A stretch of 64,000 bases of DNA from positions 1,798,001 through 1,862,000 of the forward strand of contig JAKGBX010000001.1 in the NCBI GenBank assembly GCA_021555075.1, read 5' to 3'. The notes beneath the pieces are model-generated. The model was not told where the DNA came from. It ran no database searches and saw only the letters and a program-made list of their open reading frames with translations. Below, in pieces: positions 24,956 through 34,594 of this stretch (position 1 is the first letter of the stretch; every line of letters begins with the position of its first letter). The position numbers and the translations under genes are program-made. The DNA is from Rhodobacteraceae bacterium LMO-JJ12 (GTDB lineage Bacteria > Pseudomonadota > Alphaproteobacteria > Rhodobacterales > Rhodobacteraceae).

Positions 24956-26482
24956 ATGCTTTTGGGTGTTGCGCTTGTCTTACCGAACATCGGAGTGGCA
25001 CAGCAGCCACTTTCCGCCATCGAATGGCTTAACAATCCGGTCCCGGTGACAAGCCGGATCGTGCCGAAATCACCCGCCGGCGCGCCGGAGCCAGCCGTGG
25101 TTGAGAGTGCCGTGATCCCCGAAGTAACTGTCACACCTCTGGAGGAGGCTGGACGCGATGCTGTTGGACTGTTGCCTGCTTCGGTGACTGGTTTGCCAGG
25201 GTCGATCTGGCAATCCAGCAAGAACCAAGAGTTGGTCGAGGCGCTTCATTCGCAGGACGTGCTGGGGCTGCCGGCGATGCAATCTTTGCTCTACACGCTG
25301 CTTCTGGCCGAGGCGGAACCACCAGGGGATGCCGGGCCGGGGCACCGAATGCTCAAAGCCCGCATTGCAAAGTTGCTCGAGCTTGGCGCCGTCGAGCCGG
25401 CGTTGGCGTTGATGGAGCGGGCAGGGCCAGAAAACGGTCAGCTTTTCCCGCTCTGGTTTGATCTGACGTTGCTTTCGGGTACCGAAGAAAGCGCCTGTGC
25501 CGCTTTGAACAAGAAGCCATATCTGACAGGGGATACCGCCTCGAGAATATTTTGTGCAGCACGCGGCGGTGATTGGAATGCTGCCGCGCTGATGCTCGAT
25601 TCGGCGCGTGCGCTCAAACTCATGTCGCCGGTGGAAGATCATCTTGTAAGTATGTTTATTGATCCTGAGTTGATTGAGGAAGGTGTTGATATTGCACCAC
25701 CTTCGCCGGTGTCGCCACTGGTATTCCGTCTTTTCGAAGCGGCCGGAACACCGTTACCGACGGCATCGCTGCCACGGGCTTTTGCAATGGCAGACCTCCG
25801 GGATACCTCGGGCTGGAAGGCCGAGTTGCAAGCCGCTGAACGACTCGCGCGTACCGGGGCATTGTCGGAAAACCGACTGATCGACATCTATACCGAGCGA
25901 CATCCCGCTGCTTCGGGTGGCATCTGGGATCGCGTTGAAGCCGTGCAACGCTTTGATACTGCCATGCAGGCGGGTGATCCGGGGGCCGTTGCCAAAACCC
26001 TTCCGGCTGCTTGGGGTGCGATGCAGGCGACCCATCTGGAAGTGCCGTTTGCACGGTTTTATGCCGCCGGTCTCGCGCGATTGCCGCTATCGGAAGAGGC
26101 CCATGCCGTGGCCTTTGGCGTGGGTATGCTCTCGCCGGATTACGAAGCGATTGCCAATCGCATGAAAGCGGTCAACGATGAGGAGCGTTTCCTTGCAGCA
26201 CTTGCGCGCGGGGAACCACAAAGCGGCGTAACGCGTGACCCGCTGGCAATTGCTATCGCTCGCGCCTTTGCCGAAACCGGCCTGCCGTCTGAACTCAAGC
26301 CGCTGATCGATGCTGGAAAACTGGGGGAAGCAATACTGCAAACAATGGAGCTTTTTTCCAGTGGGGTAGAAGGCAACCTGCCTGATATCGTGAATGCGCT
26401 GCGTGGGTTTCGCGCGCTTGGCCTTGAGGATACTGCCCGCCGTGCCGGTCTTCAGCTGATGCTGCTCAACCAAGGCGATTGA
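24956..26482 (+). CDS. Exported protein of unknown function upstream of xerD
   Basis: This 508-residue protein, if started at ATG 24956, is one I cannot assign to a named family. It begins with a hydrophobic stretch (MLLGVALVLPNIGVAQQ) that resembles a short signal peptide. An in-frame GTG at 24926 would add VRFADRSRRG and give a better positively charged n-region, so that start is a real alternative. The mature part is Ala/Leu-rich and helical with repeated acidic helices, suggestive of a TPR-like or other alpha-solenoid fold, for example LLELGAVEPALALMERAG and AERLARTGALSENRLIDIY. It ends TGA at 26480-26482, 2 nt before the probable xerD start, so the two form an operon. Confidence 0.7.
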   Translation: MLLGVALVLPNIGVAQQPLSAIEWLNNPVPVTSRIVPKSPAGAPEPAVVESAVIPEVTVTPLEEAGRDAVGLLPASVTGLPGSIWQSSKNQELVEALHSQDVLGLPAMQSLLYTLLLAEAEPPGDAGPGHRMLKARIAKLLELGAVEPALALMERAGPENGQLFPLWFDLTLLSGTEESACAALNKKPYLTGDTASRIFCAARGGDWNAAALMLDSARALKLMSPVEDHLVSMFIDPELIEEGVDIAPPSPVSPLVFRLFEAAGTPLPTASLPRAFAMADLRDTSGWKAELQAAERLARTGALSENRLIDIYTERHPAASGGIWDRVEAVQRFDTAMQAGDPGAVAKTLPAAWGAMQATHLEVPFARFYAAGLARLPLSEEAHAVAFGVGMLSPDYEAIANRMKAVNDEERFLAALARGEPQSGVTRDPLAIAIARAFAETGLPSELKPLIDAGKLGEAILQTMELFSSGVEGNLPDIVNALRGFRALGLEDTARRAGLQLMLLNQGD

Positions 26483-26484
26483 AT

Positions 26485-27426
26485 GTGGGACAGGGTTGGA
26501 TTTCATCCTTTCTCGAAGCGCAGGCCGCCGAGTTGGGTGCGTCCGAGAACACGCTGCTTGCTTATGGGCGAGACCTGAAAAGCTTTTACGAGTGGCTGAG
26601 CGACAATCACCTTGATGCCCAGACTGCCCGTCGCGCCGATGTCGAAGCCTACCTGATTGACTGCGATACGCAGGGCATGGCGCTATCAACGCGGGCACGC
26701 AGGTTATCGGCGATCAAGCAACTCTATCGTTTTGCCTTTGAAGAGGGGCTTCGCAGCGATAACCCTGCAATCGAGATCAAGGGGCCGGGTCGCTCCAAGC
26801 GCCTGCCCAAAACGTTGAGCCATGACGAGGTTGACCGACTTCTCGATGCGGCCCGAAGCCATGGCCGCAAAGATGACGATAAACTGCGAAACAGTTGCCT
26901 TATGCAGTTGCTCTATGCCACAGGCATGCGCGTGAGCGAGCTTGTCTCACTTCCTGTCATGGCGGCGCGGGGGGATCCCCGCATGCTGCTCGTGCAAGGC
27001 AAAGGTGGCAAGGAACGCATGGTGCCGCTCTCACCACCGGCGCGTGACGCACTGGCGCAATGGCTTGCCGCGCGCGATGAGGCAGATGAAATAGCGCGCA
27101 AATCGGGAAAGCCGTCGTCTCGGTTTCTGTTCCCGTCGCGCGGCAAGACAGGGCATCTTTCACGGCATGGTTTTTTTCTTTTGATCAAGCAGTTTGCCGG
27201 AAAGGCTGGTGTCTCGCCATCCAAAGTGACCCCTCACACCCTGCGCCACGCCTTTGCTACCCATCTTTTGGCGGGTGGGGCGGATCTGAGGTCGATCCAA
27301 GTCATGTTGGGCCACGCTGATCTGGCGACCACCGAAATTTATACGCATGTGCTGGATGAACGGCTTAAAGACCTCGTGCTCGAACATCATCCGCTGGCCA
27401 CAAGCAAGGATCGAAGCAGTAGGTAA
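26485..27426 (+). CDS. xerD: Site-specific tyrosine recombinase XerD
   Basis: This is the chromosome dimer resolution recombinase that acts with XerC at dif. The 313-residue protein has an N-terminal SAM-like core-binding domain (FLEAQAAELGASENTLLAYG) and a catalytic domain with all five key residues. The first Arg is in YATGMRVSEL, Lys in QGKGGKERM, His-x-x-Arg in HTLRHAFATHLL, His in LGHADLATTEIYTHV, and Tyr in the same block. A GTG start at 26485 with AAGGCG upstream is preferred; a TTG at 26479 overlapping the previous gene is possible. It is unrelated to the integrase scrap near tRNA-Leu. The gene ends in RSSR. Confidence 0.9.
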   Translation: MGQGWISSFLEAQAAELGASENTLLAYGRDLKSFYEWLSDNHLDAQTARRADVEAYLIDCDTQGMALSTRARRLSAIKQLYRFAFEEGLRSDNPAIEIKGPGRSKRLPKTLSHDEVDRLLDAARSHGRKDDDKLRNSCLMQLLYATGMRVSELVSLPVMAARGDPRMLLVQGKGGKERMVPLSPPARDALAQWLAARDEADEIARKSGKPSSRFLFPSRGKTGHLSRHGFFLLIKQFAGKAGVSPSKVTPHTLRHAFATHLLAGGADLRSIQVMLGHADLATTEIYTHVLDERLKDLVLEHHPLATSKDRSSR

Positions 27427-27500
27427 TACATACAGCCCCTTGAATGCTGTGCTTCCCGGACCCATAACCAGTATATCTCGCAAACGGATTTAGATGAAAT

Positions 27501-28808
27501 ATGGAACCTTCACCTGCGCTGTTTGACAGCGCGTTCTGGATCACCTCCGGCGCGATCTTCTTGCTTCTGATTCTATCGGGCTTCTTTTCAGGAAGCGAAA
27601 CCGCATTGACTGCGGCGTCTCGTGGCAAGTTACGTAGTCAGGCCGACAAGGGATCGCGCGGTGCAGCTCGGGCGCTGGAGATCACCGAGGACAACGAACG
27701 CCTGATTGGTTCGGTGTTGCTGGGAAATAACTTGGTCAATATTCTTGCGGCTTCCCTGGCCACAGCTTTGTTCACGCGATTGTTCGGTGAAAGCGGTGTG
27801 GCGCTGGCCACGTTGGCGATGACGGTGCTTGTTTTGGTTTTCGCCGAGGTGTTGCCGAAGACCTATGCCATCACCAACTCCGAAGCCGCAGCCAGCCTGG
27901 TCTCACGCCCGATTCAGATTGTGGTGCTGGTTTTTGCCCCGATCGTCGAAGCGGTGCGCTGGTTTGTTCGCGGTATCTTGGGATTGTTCGGTGTGAAAAC
28001 CGATCCTGACAGCCACATCCTTGCGGTGCGCGAAGAAATTGCCGGCGCTCTTCAGCTTGGCCATTCGGAAGGAGTGGTCGAAAAAGAAGACAGGGATCGA
28101 ATCCTTGGCGCGCTTGATCTGGGAGAGCGTGCAGTAGAAGAGATAATGCTGCACCGCTCTGGAATAGAAATGATCGACGCAGACAACGACCCCGAATCGA
28201 TCCTTTCTCAGTGTCTTGAAAGCAGCCACACCCGGCTTCCGGTCTATCGGGGAGATCCCGACAATATCATTGGTGTGGTTCATGCCAAAGATCTGCTGCG
28301 CGGCATGCACAAGCTGATGTTCGGCCCAGAGTCTTCGCCCGCAGGACTATCCGGCTTTCGGGTCGCCGACGTTGCGATGAAGCCTTATTTCGTTCCTGAA
28401 ACCACAACGCTTGATGACCAAATGCGCCAATTCTTGCGCCGCCGCACCCATTTTGCGCTTGTGGTGGATGAGTATGGCACCTTGCAGGGGCTGATCACCC
28501 TAGAAGATATTCTCGAAGAAATCGTGGGTGAAATCACTGACGAATTCGATCTTGATGAAGAGCAAGAGGCACATCGCACGGAAGACGGGCAGCTGTTGGT
28601 TGACGGTGCGATGACGATCCGAGATCTGAACCGGGCGACTGATTGGAACCTACCTGACGAACATGCAAATACGGTCGCTGGCCTGGTGATGCACGAGGCC
28701 CAGATGATCCCAACTGTCGGGCAGGTTTTCTCGTTTCACGGTTACCGTTTCGAAGTAATCGCGCGAGTAGGAAATCGAATTCAGAGGCTGAAAATTCGAC
28801 CCTTGTGA
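27501..28808 (+). CDS. CorC/HlyC-family membrane protein with CBS domains
   Basis: This 435-residue protein has the CNNM (DUF21) transmembrane domain first (SGFFSGSETALTAASRGKL, three or four helices within residues 1-150). A pair of CBS domains follows (about 205-330, including THFALVVDEYGTLQGLITLED), then a C-terminal CorC_HlyC domain (TVAGLVMHEAQMIPTVGQVF). Relatives are implicated in magnesium and cobalt efflux or homeostasis; the haemolysin name is historical. CBS domains suggest gating by nucleotides. It is separated from xerD by 74 bp. Convergent with tyrS across a hairpin. Confidence 0.85.
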   Translation: MEPSPALFDSAFWITSGAIFLLLILSGFFSGSETALTAASRGKLRSQADKGSRGAARALEITEDNERLIGSVLLGNNLVNILAASLATALFTRLFGESGVALATLAMTVLVLVFAEVLPKTYAITNSEAAASLVSRPIQIVVLVFAPIVEAVRWFVRGILGLFGVKTDPDSHILAVREEIAGALQLGHSEGVVEKEDRDRILGALDLGERAVEEIMLHRSGIEMIDADNDPESILSQCLESSHTRLPVYRGDPDNIIGVVHAKDLLRGMHKLMFGPESSPAGLSGFRVADVAMKPYFVPETTTLDDQMRQFLRRRTHFALVVDEYGTLQGLITLEDILEEIVGEITDEFDLDEEQEAHRTEDGQLLVDGAMTIRDLNRATDWNLPDEHANTVAGLVMHEAQMIPTVGQVFSFHGYRFEVIARVGNRIQRLKIRPL

Positions 28809-28811
28809 AGC

Positions 28812-28841
28812 GCTATCCCGACGCATTGGCGTCAGGATAGC
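28812..28841. terminator. Hairpin between convergent corC-like gene and tyrS
   Basis: GCTATCCCGACGC and GCGTCAGGATAGC are inverted repeats matching at 12 of 13 positions around a 4-nt loop. The hairpin sits in the 45-bp gap between two convergent genes. There is no T-run on either side, so it may act as an RNA-protecting stem rather than a classical intrinsic terminator. Confidence 0.5.
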
Positions 28842-28853
28842 AGGGGGCTACCG

Positions 28854-30116
28854 CTATTCCTGGCTTACCAGTTTGACCAAGGCGTGCCGCTTCTTGCCAG
28901 CAGAGAGCTTAACTGGTGAGCTAAGAGTGCTTGCGTCTAACATCATCCCGGCATCACTGAGCGGCGCATCATCAATCCGGGCGCCGTTTTCCGCAATCAA
29001 CCGTTTGGCTTCTTTGCCCGTCTTGGCAAGCCCCGAACGCACAATCAATTGCACTACCGAGATACCGTCGCCGATCTCCTCCGCGCTCAGTTCGAGCGTG
29101 GGCAGGTCATCGCCGACGCCACCCTTTTCAAAGACTTCGCGAGCGGTGGCATGAGCCGCATCTGCTGCCTTACGGCCATGCAGAAGTGCGGTTACCTCAT
29201 TGGCGAGAGTGATCTTGGCTTCATTGATTTCCGACCCACCCAGTGCGGCCAGTCGCGTGCATTCGTCCAACGGCAACTCGGTATAGAGTTTAAGGAACCG
29301 GCCGACATCGGCATCGGTCGTATTGCGCCAAAACTGCCAGAATTCATAGGAACTCAACATTTCGTCGTTAAGCCATATGGCACCGTCCTGGCTCTTGCCC
29401 ATCTTCTTGCCGTCAGAGGTGGTTAGCAGCGGCGTGGTGAGGCCGAAAACCTGCCTGTCGAGTACCCGGCGGGTCAAGTCGATTCCGTTGACGATATTGC
29501 CCCATTGATCGCTGCCCCCCATCTGCAATAGACAGCCATAACGGCGGTGCAACTCCATGAAATCATAAGCTTGTAGAATCATGTAGTTGAATTCGAGGAA
29601 GGATAGCGATTGCTCGCGATCAATCCGCGATTTGACCGACTCAAACGCAAGCATGCGGTTGACGCTGAAGTGGCGTCCGATATCGCGTAGGAATTCGAGG
29701 TAATTAAGGTCGTCGAGCCATTCCGCATTGTTGAGCATCAAGGCCGCGTTTTTGGCACCGCTGTCATAGTCGATATAGGCCGAGAAAACCTTACGGATGC
29801 CTGCGATATTGGCGTCGATCTGTTCATTGGTCAGCAGCGGGCGTTCATCGGCGCGAAAGCTCGGATCACCCACCTTTGTGGTGCCACCGCCCATCAAGGT
29901 AATCGGCTTGTGGCCGGTCTTTTGCAACCACCTAAGCATCATGATCTGGATAAGCGATCCGACATGCAGCGATTTGGCGGTGGCGTCAAAACCGATATAT
30001 CCGGGCACAACTCCCTTGCTCAGCGCCTCGTCGAGGCTCTGGTAATCGGTGCAATCGGCGAGAAAGCCGCGCTCCATCATGACGCGCATGAAATCCGATT
30101 TGGGGTGGTAGGTCAT
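28854..30116 (-). CDS. tyrS: Tyrosyl-tRNA synthetase
   Basis: This class I synthetase charges tRNA-Tyr. The 420-residue protein has the HIGH-equivalent motif in SLHVGSLIQ and the KMSKS-equivalent KKMGKSQDG. Tyrosine-binding residues lie in [12 protein letters not shown] and GGSDQWGNI, and a C-terminal S4-type RNA-binding region in [20 protein letters not shown]. The chosen ATG at 30116 begins MTYHPKSDF, where similarity to TyrS starts. A longer frame to 30224 overlaps the divergent anmK start and is rejected. The 61-bp gap to anmK must hold two promoters. Confidence 0.96.
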   Translation of the reverse strand: MTYHPKSDFMRVMMERGFLADCTDYQSLDEALSKGVVPGYIGFDATAKSLHVGSLIQIMMLRWLQKTGHKPITLMGGGTTKVGDPSFRADERPLLTNEQIDANIAGIRKVFSAYIDYDSGAKNAALMLNNAEWLDDLNYLEFLRDIGRHFSVNRMLAFESVKSRIDREQSLSFLEFNYMILQAYDFMELHRRYGCLLQMGGSDQWGNIVNGIDLTRRVLDRQVFGLTTPLLTTSDGKKMGKSQDGAIWLNDEMLSSYEFWQFWRNTTDADVGRFLKLYTELPLDECTRLAALGGSEINEAKITLANEVTALLHGRKAADAAHATAREVFEKGGVGDDLPTLELSAEEIGDGISVVQLIVRSGLAKTGKEAKRLIAENGARIDDAPLSDAGMMLDASTLSSPVKLSAGKKRHALVKLVSQE

Positions 30117-30177
30117 GTGACTTGTCCCGTATTGTTTGCGCGCCTGTATAGGGGGCGGAAGACGTAAGGAAAAGACC

Positions 30178-31287
30178 ATGTTGAAGCAGGGCAGGGTCAA
30201 GGCGTTAGGCGCGATGAGCGGCACCTCGCTGGATGGGGTTGATGCTGCGGTGATTGAAACCGATGGCGTCGAGATATTTGACTTTGGTGACAGTCACTAC
30301 CGACCTTACTCCGATGCGGAACGCGCCAGTTTGAGGGTCGCACTTGGCCAATGGCCGGGCGGCGAGGGCGTGGCCGAAGCAGCCAAGGTTGTTGTGCAGG
30401 CGCACATCGAAGCCTTGAAGGGGTTTACAGACATAGGAGTGATCGGTTTTCACGGTCAAACCCTTGCCCATGATCCGAAAGGGCGTGGAACGCATCAGAT
30501 TGGAAGTGGTGCGGTTCTGGCGGGCGCGCTTGGGCTTCCGGTGGTTTCGGATTTCCGCTCGGCCGATGTACAATTTGGCGGCGAAGGGGCGCCGCTCGCC
30601 CCGTTTTTTCACTTTGCCTGCGCGCGCTGGATTGGAGCTGATGCACCGCTGGCTTTTCTAAACCTCGGCGGCGTTGGCAACATCACATGGATCGATCCAG
30701 GCAAAACGCGCCCGGAAGACACAGGCGCGCTTCTGGCCTTTGATACCGGTCCGGCCAACGCACCGATCAACGATTTGGTGAGAGAGCGTCTGGACTTGGA
30801 TTGTGATCGCGATGGGGCCCTTGCGCGCAAAGGCAGGGTTGAAGATGGAGCGTTGGAGTTATTTCTCGATGATCCTTATTTCTTTCGTATTCCGCCAAAG
30901 TCGCTGGATCGCGACGCATTTGCGGACATGATCGGCCTTGTGCGTGAATTGTCAGATGCCGACGCGTCGGCAACGCTTACGGCCATGTCCGCGGCTGCCG
31001 TGATGCGCGCGATGGAACATTGTCCTACGCCGCCACAAACGCTGCTTGTAACCGGGGGCGGGCGCAAGAACCCGGTAATGATGCAAATGCTGACGGTAGG
31101 CCTTGATTGTGAGGTCATGCCGGTCGAAGACGTCGGCCTTGATGGCGACATGCTGGAAGCGCAGGCTTTCGGTTTTCTTGCGGTTCGTGTTGCACGTGGT
31201 ATGGCGACATCCTGCCCTTCAACGACGGGCGTTCGTGCCGCGGTCAGCGGAGGCGAGATTAGCTATCCAACAAGCGATCCGATTTAA
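30178..31287 (+). CDS. anmK: Anhydro-N-acetylmuramic acid kinase
   Basis: This enzyme phosphorylates and opens 1,6-anhydro-MurNAc during peptidoglycan recycling. The 369-residue protein has the N-terminal ATPase loop [18 protein letters not shown] (about residues 11-28), [24 protein letters not shown] and the C-terminal [13 protein letters not shown]. The ATG at 30178 follows AAGGAAAAGACC, whereas the longer frame from 30136 has no such site. Divergent from tyrS. Confidence 0.95.
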   Translation: MLKQGRVKALGAMSGTSLDGVDAAVIETDGVEIFDFGDSHYRPYSDAERASLRVALGQWPGGEGVAEAAKVVVQAHIEALKGFTDIGVIGFHGQTLAHDPKGRGTHQIGSGAVLAGALGLPVVSDFRSADVQFGGEGAPLAPFFHFACARWIGADAPLAFLNLGGVGNITWIDPGKTRPEDTGALLAFDTGPANAPINDLVRERLDLDCDRDGALARKGRVEDGALELFLDDPYFFRIPPKSLDRDAFADMIGLVRELSDADASATLTAMSAAAVMRAMEHCPTPPQTLLVTGGGRKNPVMMQMLTVGLDCEVMPVEDVGLDGDMLEAQAFGFLAVRVARGMATSCPSTTGVRAAVSGGEISYPTSDPI

Positions 31288-31359
31288 CGGTGATTCAAGG
31301 TGAGGTTGGCGCTCGCCGGTCTTGCGAACGGAGCCGTTTTCTTCCGGGTGATACCCGCT

Positions 31360-32310
31360 TCATATGGAACAGGATGCTCCACCCATCACGCAGAACTTGG
31401 AGCAGTGAGGATGATTGAGTGCGACAGGGCCTTCAGCTTCTCTAAGGGTTCTGCCCAACTCGAACTCCGCATCATAGGCCAATAGCGTGCAGGCCAAGAC
31501 GGTGGGATGTTTTGCGCCTTTGCGTTTCACCACCATACGCGATGAGGCGCACATCACGTCATCGGGTGATTTGTTCAGGATACCCCAACAATCGGTGGTG
31601 ATTTCGGGGACATCGACCATTTCATCCATTTCCGGAAAGAGCACTGTCTGAGTAGGGTCTACCGCATCGGTCTTGAAACCATTCTCGTGGAAAAGTGCGC
31701 TATATCCGGCGCGCGATTGCGTGTCAGTGTCGCCGGAAGTGGTGCGGCCAGCGACGGCCATGGGGATTCCCTCATCGCGCAGCCAGGCCATACTCTGCAG
31801 GGTTATCGCAAAGCTTCCGAGCCCACGTTCTGCATCGTGTAGGCGCTCGCTGAAATGATCAACGGAAATGCGCAAGGTGAGCTTTCCAGGGTACTCCCGA
31901 TTGAGATCTCGCAATCCGCGTCGGTTGGGCTCTCGCATCATCGGTCGCATCGCATTGGTGAGAACGAGAACATCGAACCCGCGTTGCAGTGCATCACGCA
32001 ACATGGTGATGATGAAAGGGTTCATAAACGGCTCACCACCGGTAAAACCGATTTCACGTATCGGCCATTGAAGCTCATCAATCTGATCGAGATAATCGCA
32101 CACTTCATCAGCTGTGATGTAAACCAACGCATCGTTCTTGGGCGAGCTTTCAATATAGCAATTCGCACAGGTGATGTTGCAGAGCGTTCCGGTATTGAAC
32201 CAAAGCGTTTCGGGATGGGTCAGGGCCACGCTGGCGCGCGTGCTACCGTCCGCCGTAATGGTGGGGTCAAGAAACTTGCCCTGGTTCGCATGAGCCGCTT
32301 GGTCTTTCAT
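31360..32310 (-). CDS. Radical SAM protein of unknown substrate
   Basis: This 316-residue protein has the canonical CNITCANC cluster motif (CxxxCxxC, about residues 44-51) and downstream GFTGGEPFMNP, which together bind the [4Fe-4S] cluster and SAM. About seven further cysteines lie in the last third: DCWGI, VMCASS, LACTLL, HCSKFC and ASC near the end. Such clusters resemble the auxiliary Fe-S regions of SPASM or twitch proteins. It is encoded alone between anmK and zwf, and nothing nearby names a substrate. The ATG at 32310 has AAGGAT upstream; a longer frame to 32373 is less likely. Confidence 0.82.
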   Translation of the reverse strand: MKDQAAHANQGKFLDPTITADGSTRASVALTHPETLWFNTGTLCNITCANCYIESSPKNDALVYITADEVCDYLDQIDELQWPIREIGFTGGEPFMNPFIITMLRDALQRGFDVLVLTNAMRPMMREPNRRGLRDLNREYPGKLTLRISVDHFSERLHDAERGLGSFAITLQSMAWLRDEGIPMAVAGRTTSGDTDTQSRAGYSALFHENGFKTDAVDPTQTVLFPEMDEMVDVPEITTDCWGILNKSPDDVMCASSRMVVKRKGAKHPTVLACTLLAYDAEFELGRTLREAEGPVALNHPHCSKFCVMGGASCSI

Positions 32311-32465
32311 GATATCCTTGCCCTTGTTCGCTAACGCCTTGCTAACGCGCGAAAAGCTTGCACGAAAGCGCACGCAGGCCCACTGACACCATTGTGAACA
32401 CTCGTCAGCATGGTAGGATATGCGTGAATTCCGGGCCTTTGCCCTGGAGAAGGTAAGAGGCAGAA

Positions 32466-33926
32466 ATGGTTGCGCGTGTCATCCCGGTAGATCCGTTTGA
32501 CCTTGTCATCTTTGGCGGCACTGGTGATTTGGCTCGCCGAAAAATAATTCCAGCGTTGTTTCGCAGGCATTGTGCCGGGCAGCTCGAGAATGGTGCAAGG
32601 ATCATCGGCGCGGCCCGAACAGAAATGGATGACGCCGCTTATCGCACCTTTGTCAGGGCATCGATCGATGAGTTCGTCAAAGTTGGTCGATGTGCGCCGG
32701 GTACGATCGAAGCCTTTCTGCAAACCGTTTCTTATATGACTCTGGATGCGAAGGGGACTACGGGATGGAAAGAGTTGGCGAAAACCCTGTCGTCAACTTC
32801 CAAACGTGTGCAGGCGTTCTATTTTTCGGTCGGACCATCGCTTTTCGGTGACCTTGCAGAGCGCCTTAAAAAGCATGGGATGACGGGGGGAGAAACACGA
32901 ATTGTTGTCGAGAAGCCTTTTGGCCGCGACTTGCAAACCGCCAAGGAACTCAATCGGACGCTGGCAAAATATTTCGACGAAAGTCAGATTTATCGGATCG
33001 ACCATTACCTAGGTAAGGAAACGGTTCAGAATCTTATGGCGATTCGCTTTGGTAACATGCTGTTCGAACCCCTTTGGAACAGCCAGTATGTCGATCATAT
33101 TCAGTTTACTGTGGCTGAAACCGTAGGCGTGGACGGGCGCGAAGAGTATTATGATCGCGCCGGAGCGATGCGTGATATGGTGCAAAACCACATGATGCAA
33201 CTCTTGTGTCTGATCGCAATGGAGCCGCCGGCCAAGTTTGATCCCGATGCCGTGCGCGATGAAAAACTCAAGGTGATCCGTGCGCTCGACTCCGTTTCGC
33301 TCAATGACGTAGTGCGCGGTCAGTATTTGGCGGACGAGGACAGCCCCGGGTATCTCGAACAAGTTGGTAATCCGGATTCAGCCACCGAGAGTTTCGTGGC
33401 GCTGAAGGCAAATATCAGCAACTGGCGATGGGCCGGAACACCGTTTTATCTGCGCACAGGCAAACGATTGAAGGCGCGCACCAGTGAAATTGCAGTGGTC
33501 TTCAAGGACGCGCCCCATTCGATTTTCGGAGTAGAGGCAGGACGTCACCGCAATATTCTATCGATTGTCTTGCAGCCGAATGAAGGTATCGAGTTGGGCG
33601 TGACCATCAAGGAACCGGGGCAGGGCGGCATGAGGCTTCTTGATGTTCCGCTTGATATGTCCTTTGCCGAGGCATTGGGTGAAGAGGCTGAATTCACCCC
33701 GGATGCCTATGAACGCCTAATCACGGATGTGATCCGTGGCAATCAGACTCTTTTCATGCGTGGCGACGAAGTTGAAGCGGCCTGGGCTTGGACCGACCCG
33801 ATTATAGCCGCATGGGAAGAACGCGAAGAGCGACCCCTGCCATACGAGTCGGGCAGCGCCGGACCAACCGAAGCGTTGGCCTTGATGCACCGTGATGGCC
33901 GTCGTTGGAGGGAAATACGAAAATGA
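32466..33926 (+). CDS. zwf: Glucose-6-phosphate 1-dehydrogenase
   Basis: This enzyme oxidises glucose 6-phosphate to 6-phosphogluconolactone with NAD(P). The 486-residue protein has the N-terminal FGGTGDLARRKIIPALF nucleotide motif (about residues 14-30). It also has RIDHYLGKETVQNL, containing the substrate-binding Arg-Ile-Asp-His-Tyr-Leu-Gly-Lys, and QNHMMQLLCL. The start follows GAGAAGGTAAGAGG. It is the first gene of zwf-pgl-pgi with 4-nt overlaps at each junction, giving the entry steps of the Entner-Doudoroff and oxidative pentose phosphate pathways. edd and eda are not in this window. Confidence 0.97.
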   Translation: MVARVIPVDPFDLVIFGGTGDLARRKIIPALFRRHCAGQLENGARIIGAARTEMDDAAYRTFVRASIDEFVKVGRCAPGTIEAFLQTVSYMTLDAKGTTGWKELAKTLSSTSKRVQAFYFSVGPSLFGDLAERLKKHGMTGGETRIVVEKPFGRDLQTAKELNRTLAKYFDESQIYRIDHYLGKETVQNLMAIRFGNMLFEPLWNSQYVDHIQFTVAETVGVDGREEYYDRAGAMRDMVQNHMMQLLCLIAMEPPAKFDPDAVRDEKLKVIRALDSVSLNDVVRGQYLADEDSPGYLEQVGNPDSATESFVALKANISNWRWAGTPFYLRTGKRLKARTSEIAVVFKDAPHSIFGVEAGRHRNILSIVLQPNEGIELGVTIKEPGQGGMRLLDVPLDMSFAEALGEEAEFTPDAYERLITDVIRGNQTLFMRGDEVEAAWAWTDPIIAAWEEREERPLPYESGSAGPTEALALMHRDGRRWREIRK

Positions 33927-34594
33927 ATCTGATTGAATACGCTGACGCCGACATGCTCGCACTCAATCTGGCGCAGACCTTGGCGGGTGCGCTCGAAAAC
34001 ATGCTGTTTCATGAAGATCGGGTAACGTTGGTTGTGCCGGGCGGGGAGACGCCAGGGCCCGTATTCGATAACCTCTGCGCCGCTGATATTGATTGGTCGC
34101 GGGTGGATGTAACGCTTAGCGATGAGCGGTGCCTGCCAGATGTTCATCTGCGTTCTAATGCACGACTGATCAAAAAACGGCTGCTGGTGGGGCGTGCTGG
34201 TGCTGCGCGGTTCCATCCACTCTATGTTGGCAGCGAAACGCCCGAGGACAGCCTGGCGGAAATCGAATCCGGGTTGGCGCCTTGCCTGCCGATCTCTGTT
34301 CTGCTGCTGGGGATGGGGAGTGACATGCATACTGCGTCGCTATTTGCTGGCAGTGATGGGTTGTTGCATGCGCTCGATCCAAACGCCCCGATCCTCGTGC
34401 CAATGCGCGCAGAGGGGGCGCCAGAACCCCGTATCACGTTCTCTGCACGGGTCTTGAATGAGGCGTTGAACAAACATCTGGTCATTACAGGCACGCCGAA
34501 ACGTAACGCGCTTGAAAAAGCATTGCACAAGACTCCCGAGGAGGCGCCGGTGGTTGCCATTCTAAACGACTGTACGATTCATTGGGCACCATGA
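33923..34594 (+). CDS. pgl: 6-phosphogluconolactonase
   Basis: This enzyme hydrolyses 6-phosphogluconolactone, the product of Zwf. The 223-residue protein is of the SugarP isomerase-like (NagB-related) type. Visible blocks are TLVVPGGETPGPVFDNL, VTLSDERCLP and LLLGMGSDMHTASLFAGSD, followed by ARVLNEAL. The ATG at 33923 overlaps the zwf stop (ATGA), which sets the start in preference to an upstream codon. The end overlaps pgi. Confidence 0.93.
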   Translation: MNLIEYADADMLALNLAQTLAGALENMLFHEDRVTLVVPGGETPGPVFDNLCAADIDWSRVDVTLSDERCLPDVHLRSNARLIKKRLLVGRAGAARFHPLYVGSETPEDSLAEIESGLAPCLPISVLLLGMGSDMHTASLFAGSDGLLHALDPNAPILVPMRAEGAPEPRITFSARVLNEALNKHLVITGTPKRNALEKALHKTPEEAPVVAILNDCTIHWAP

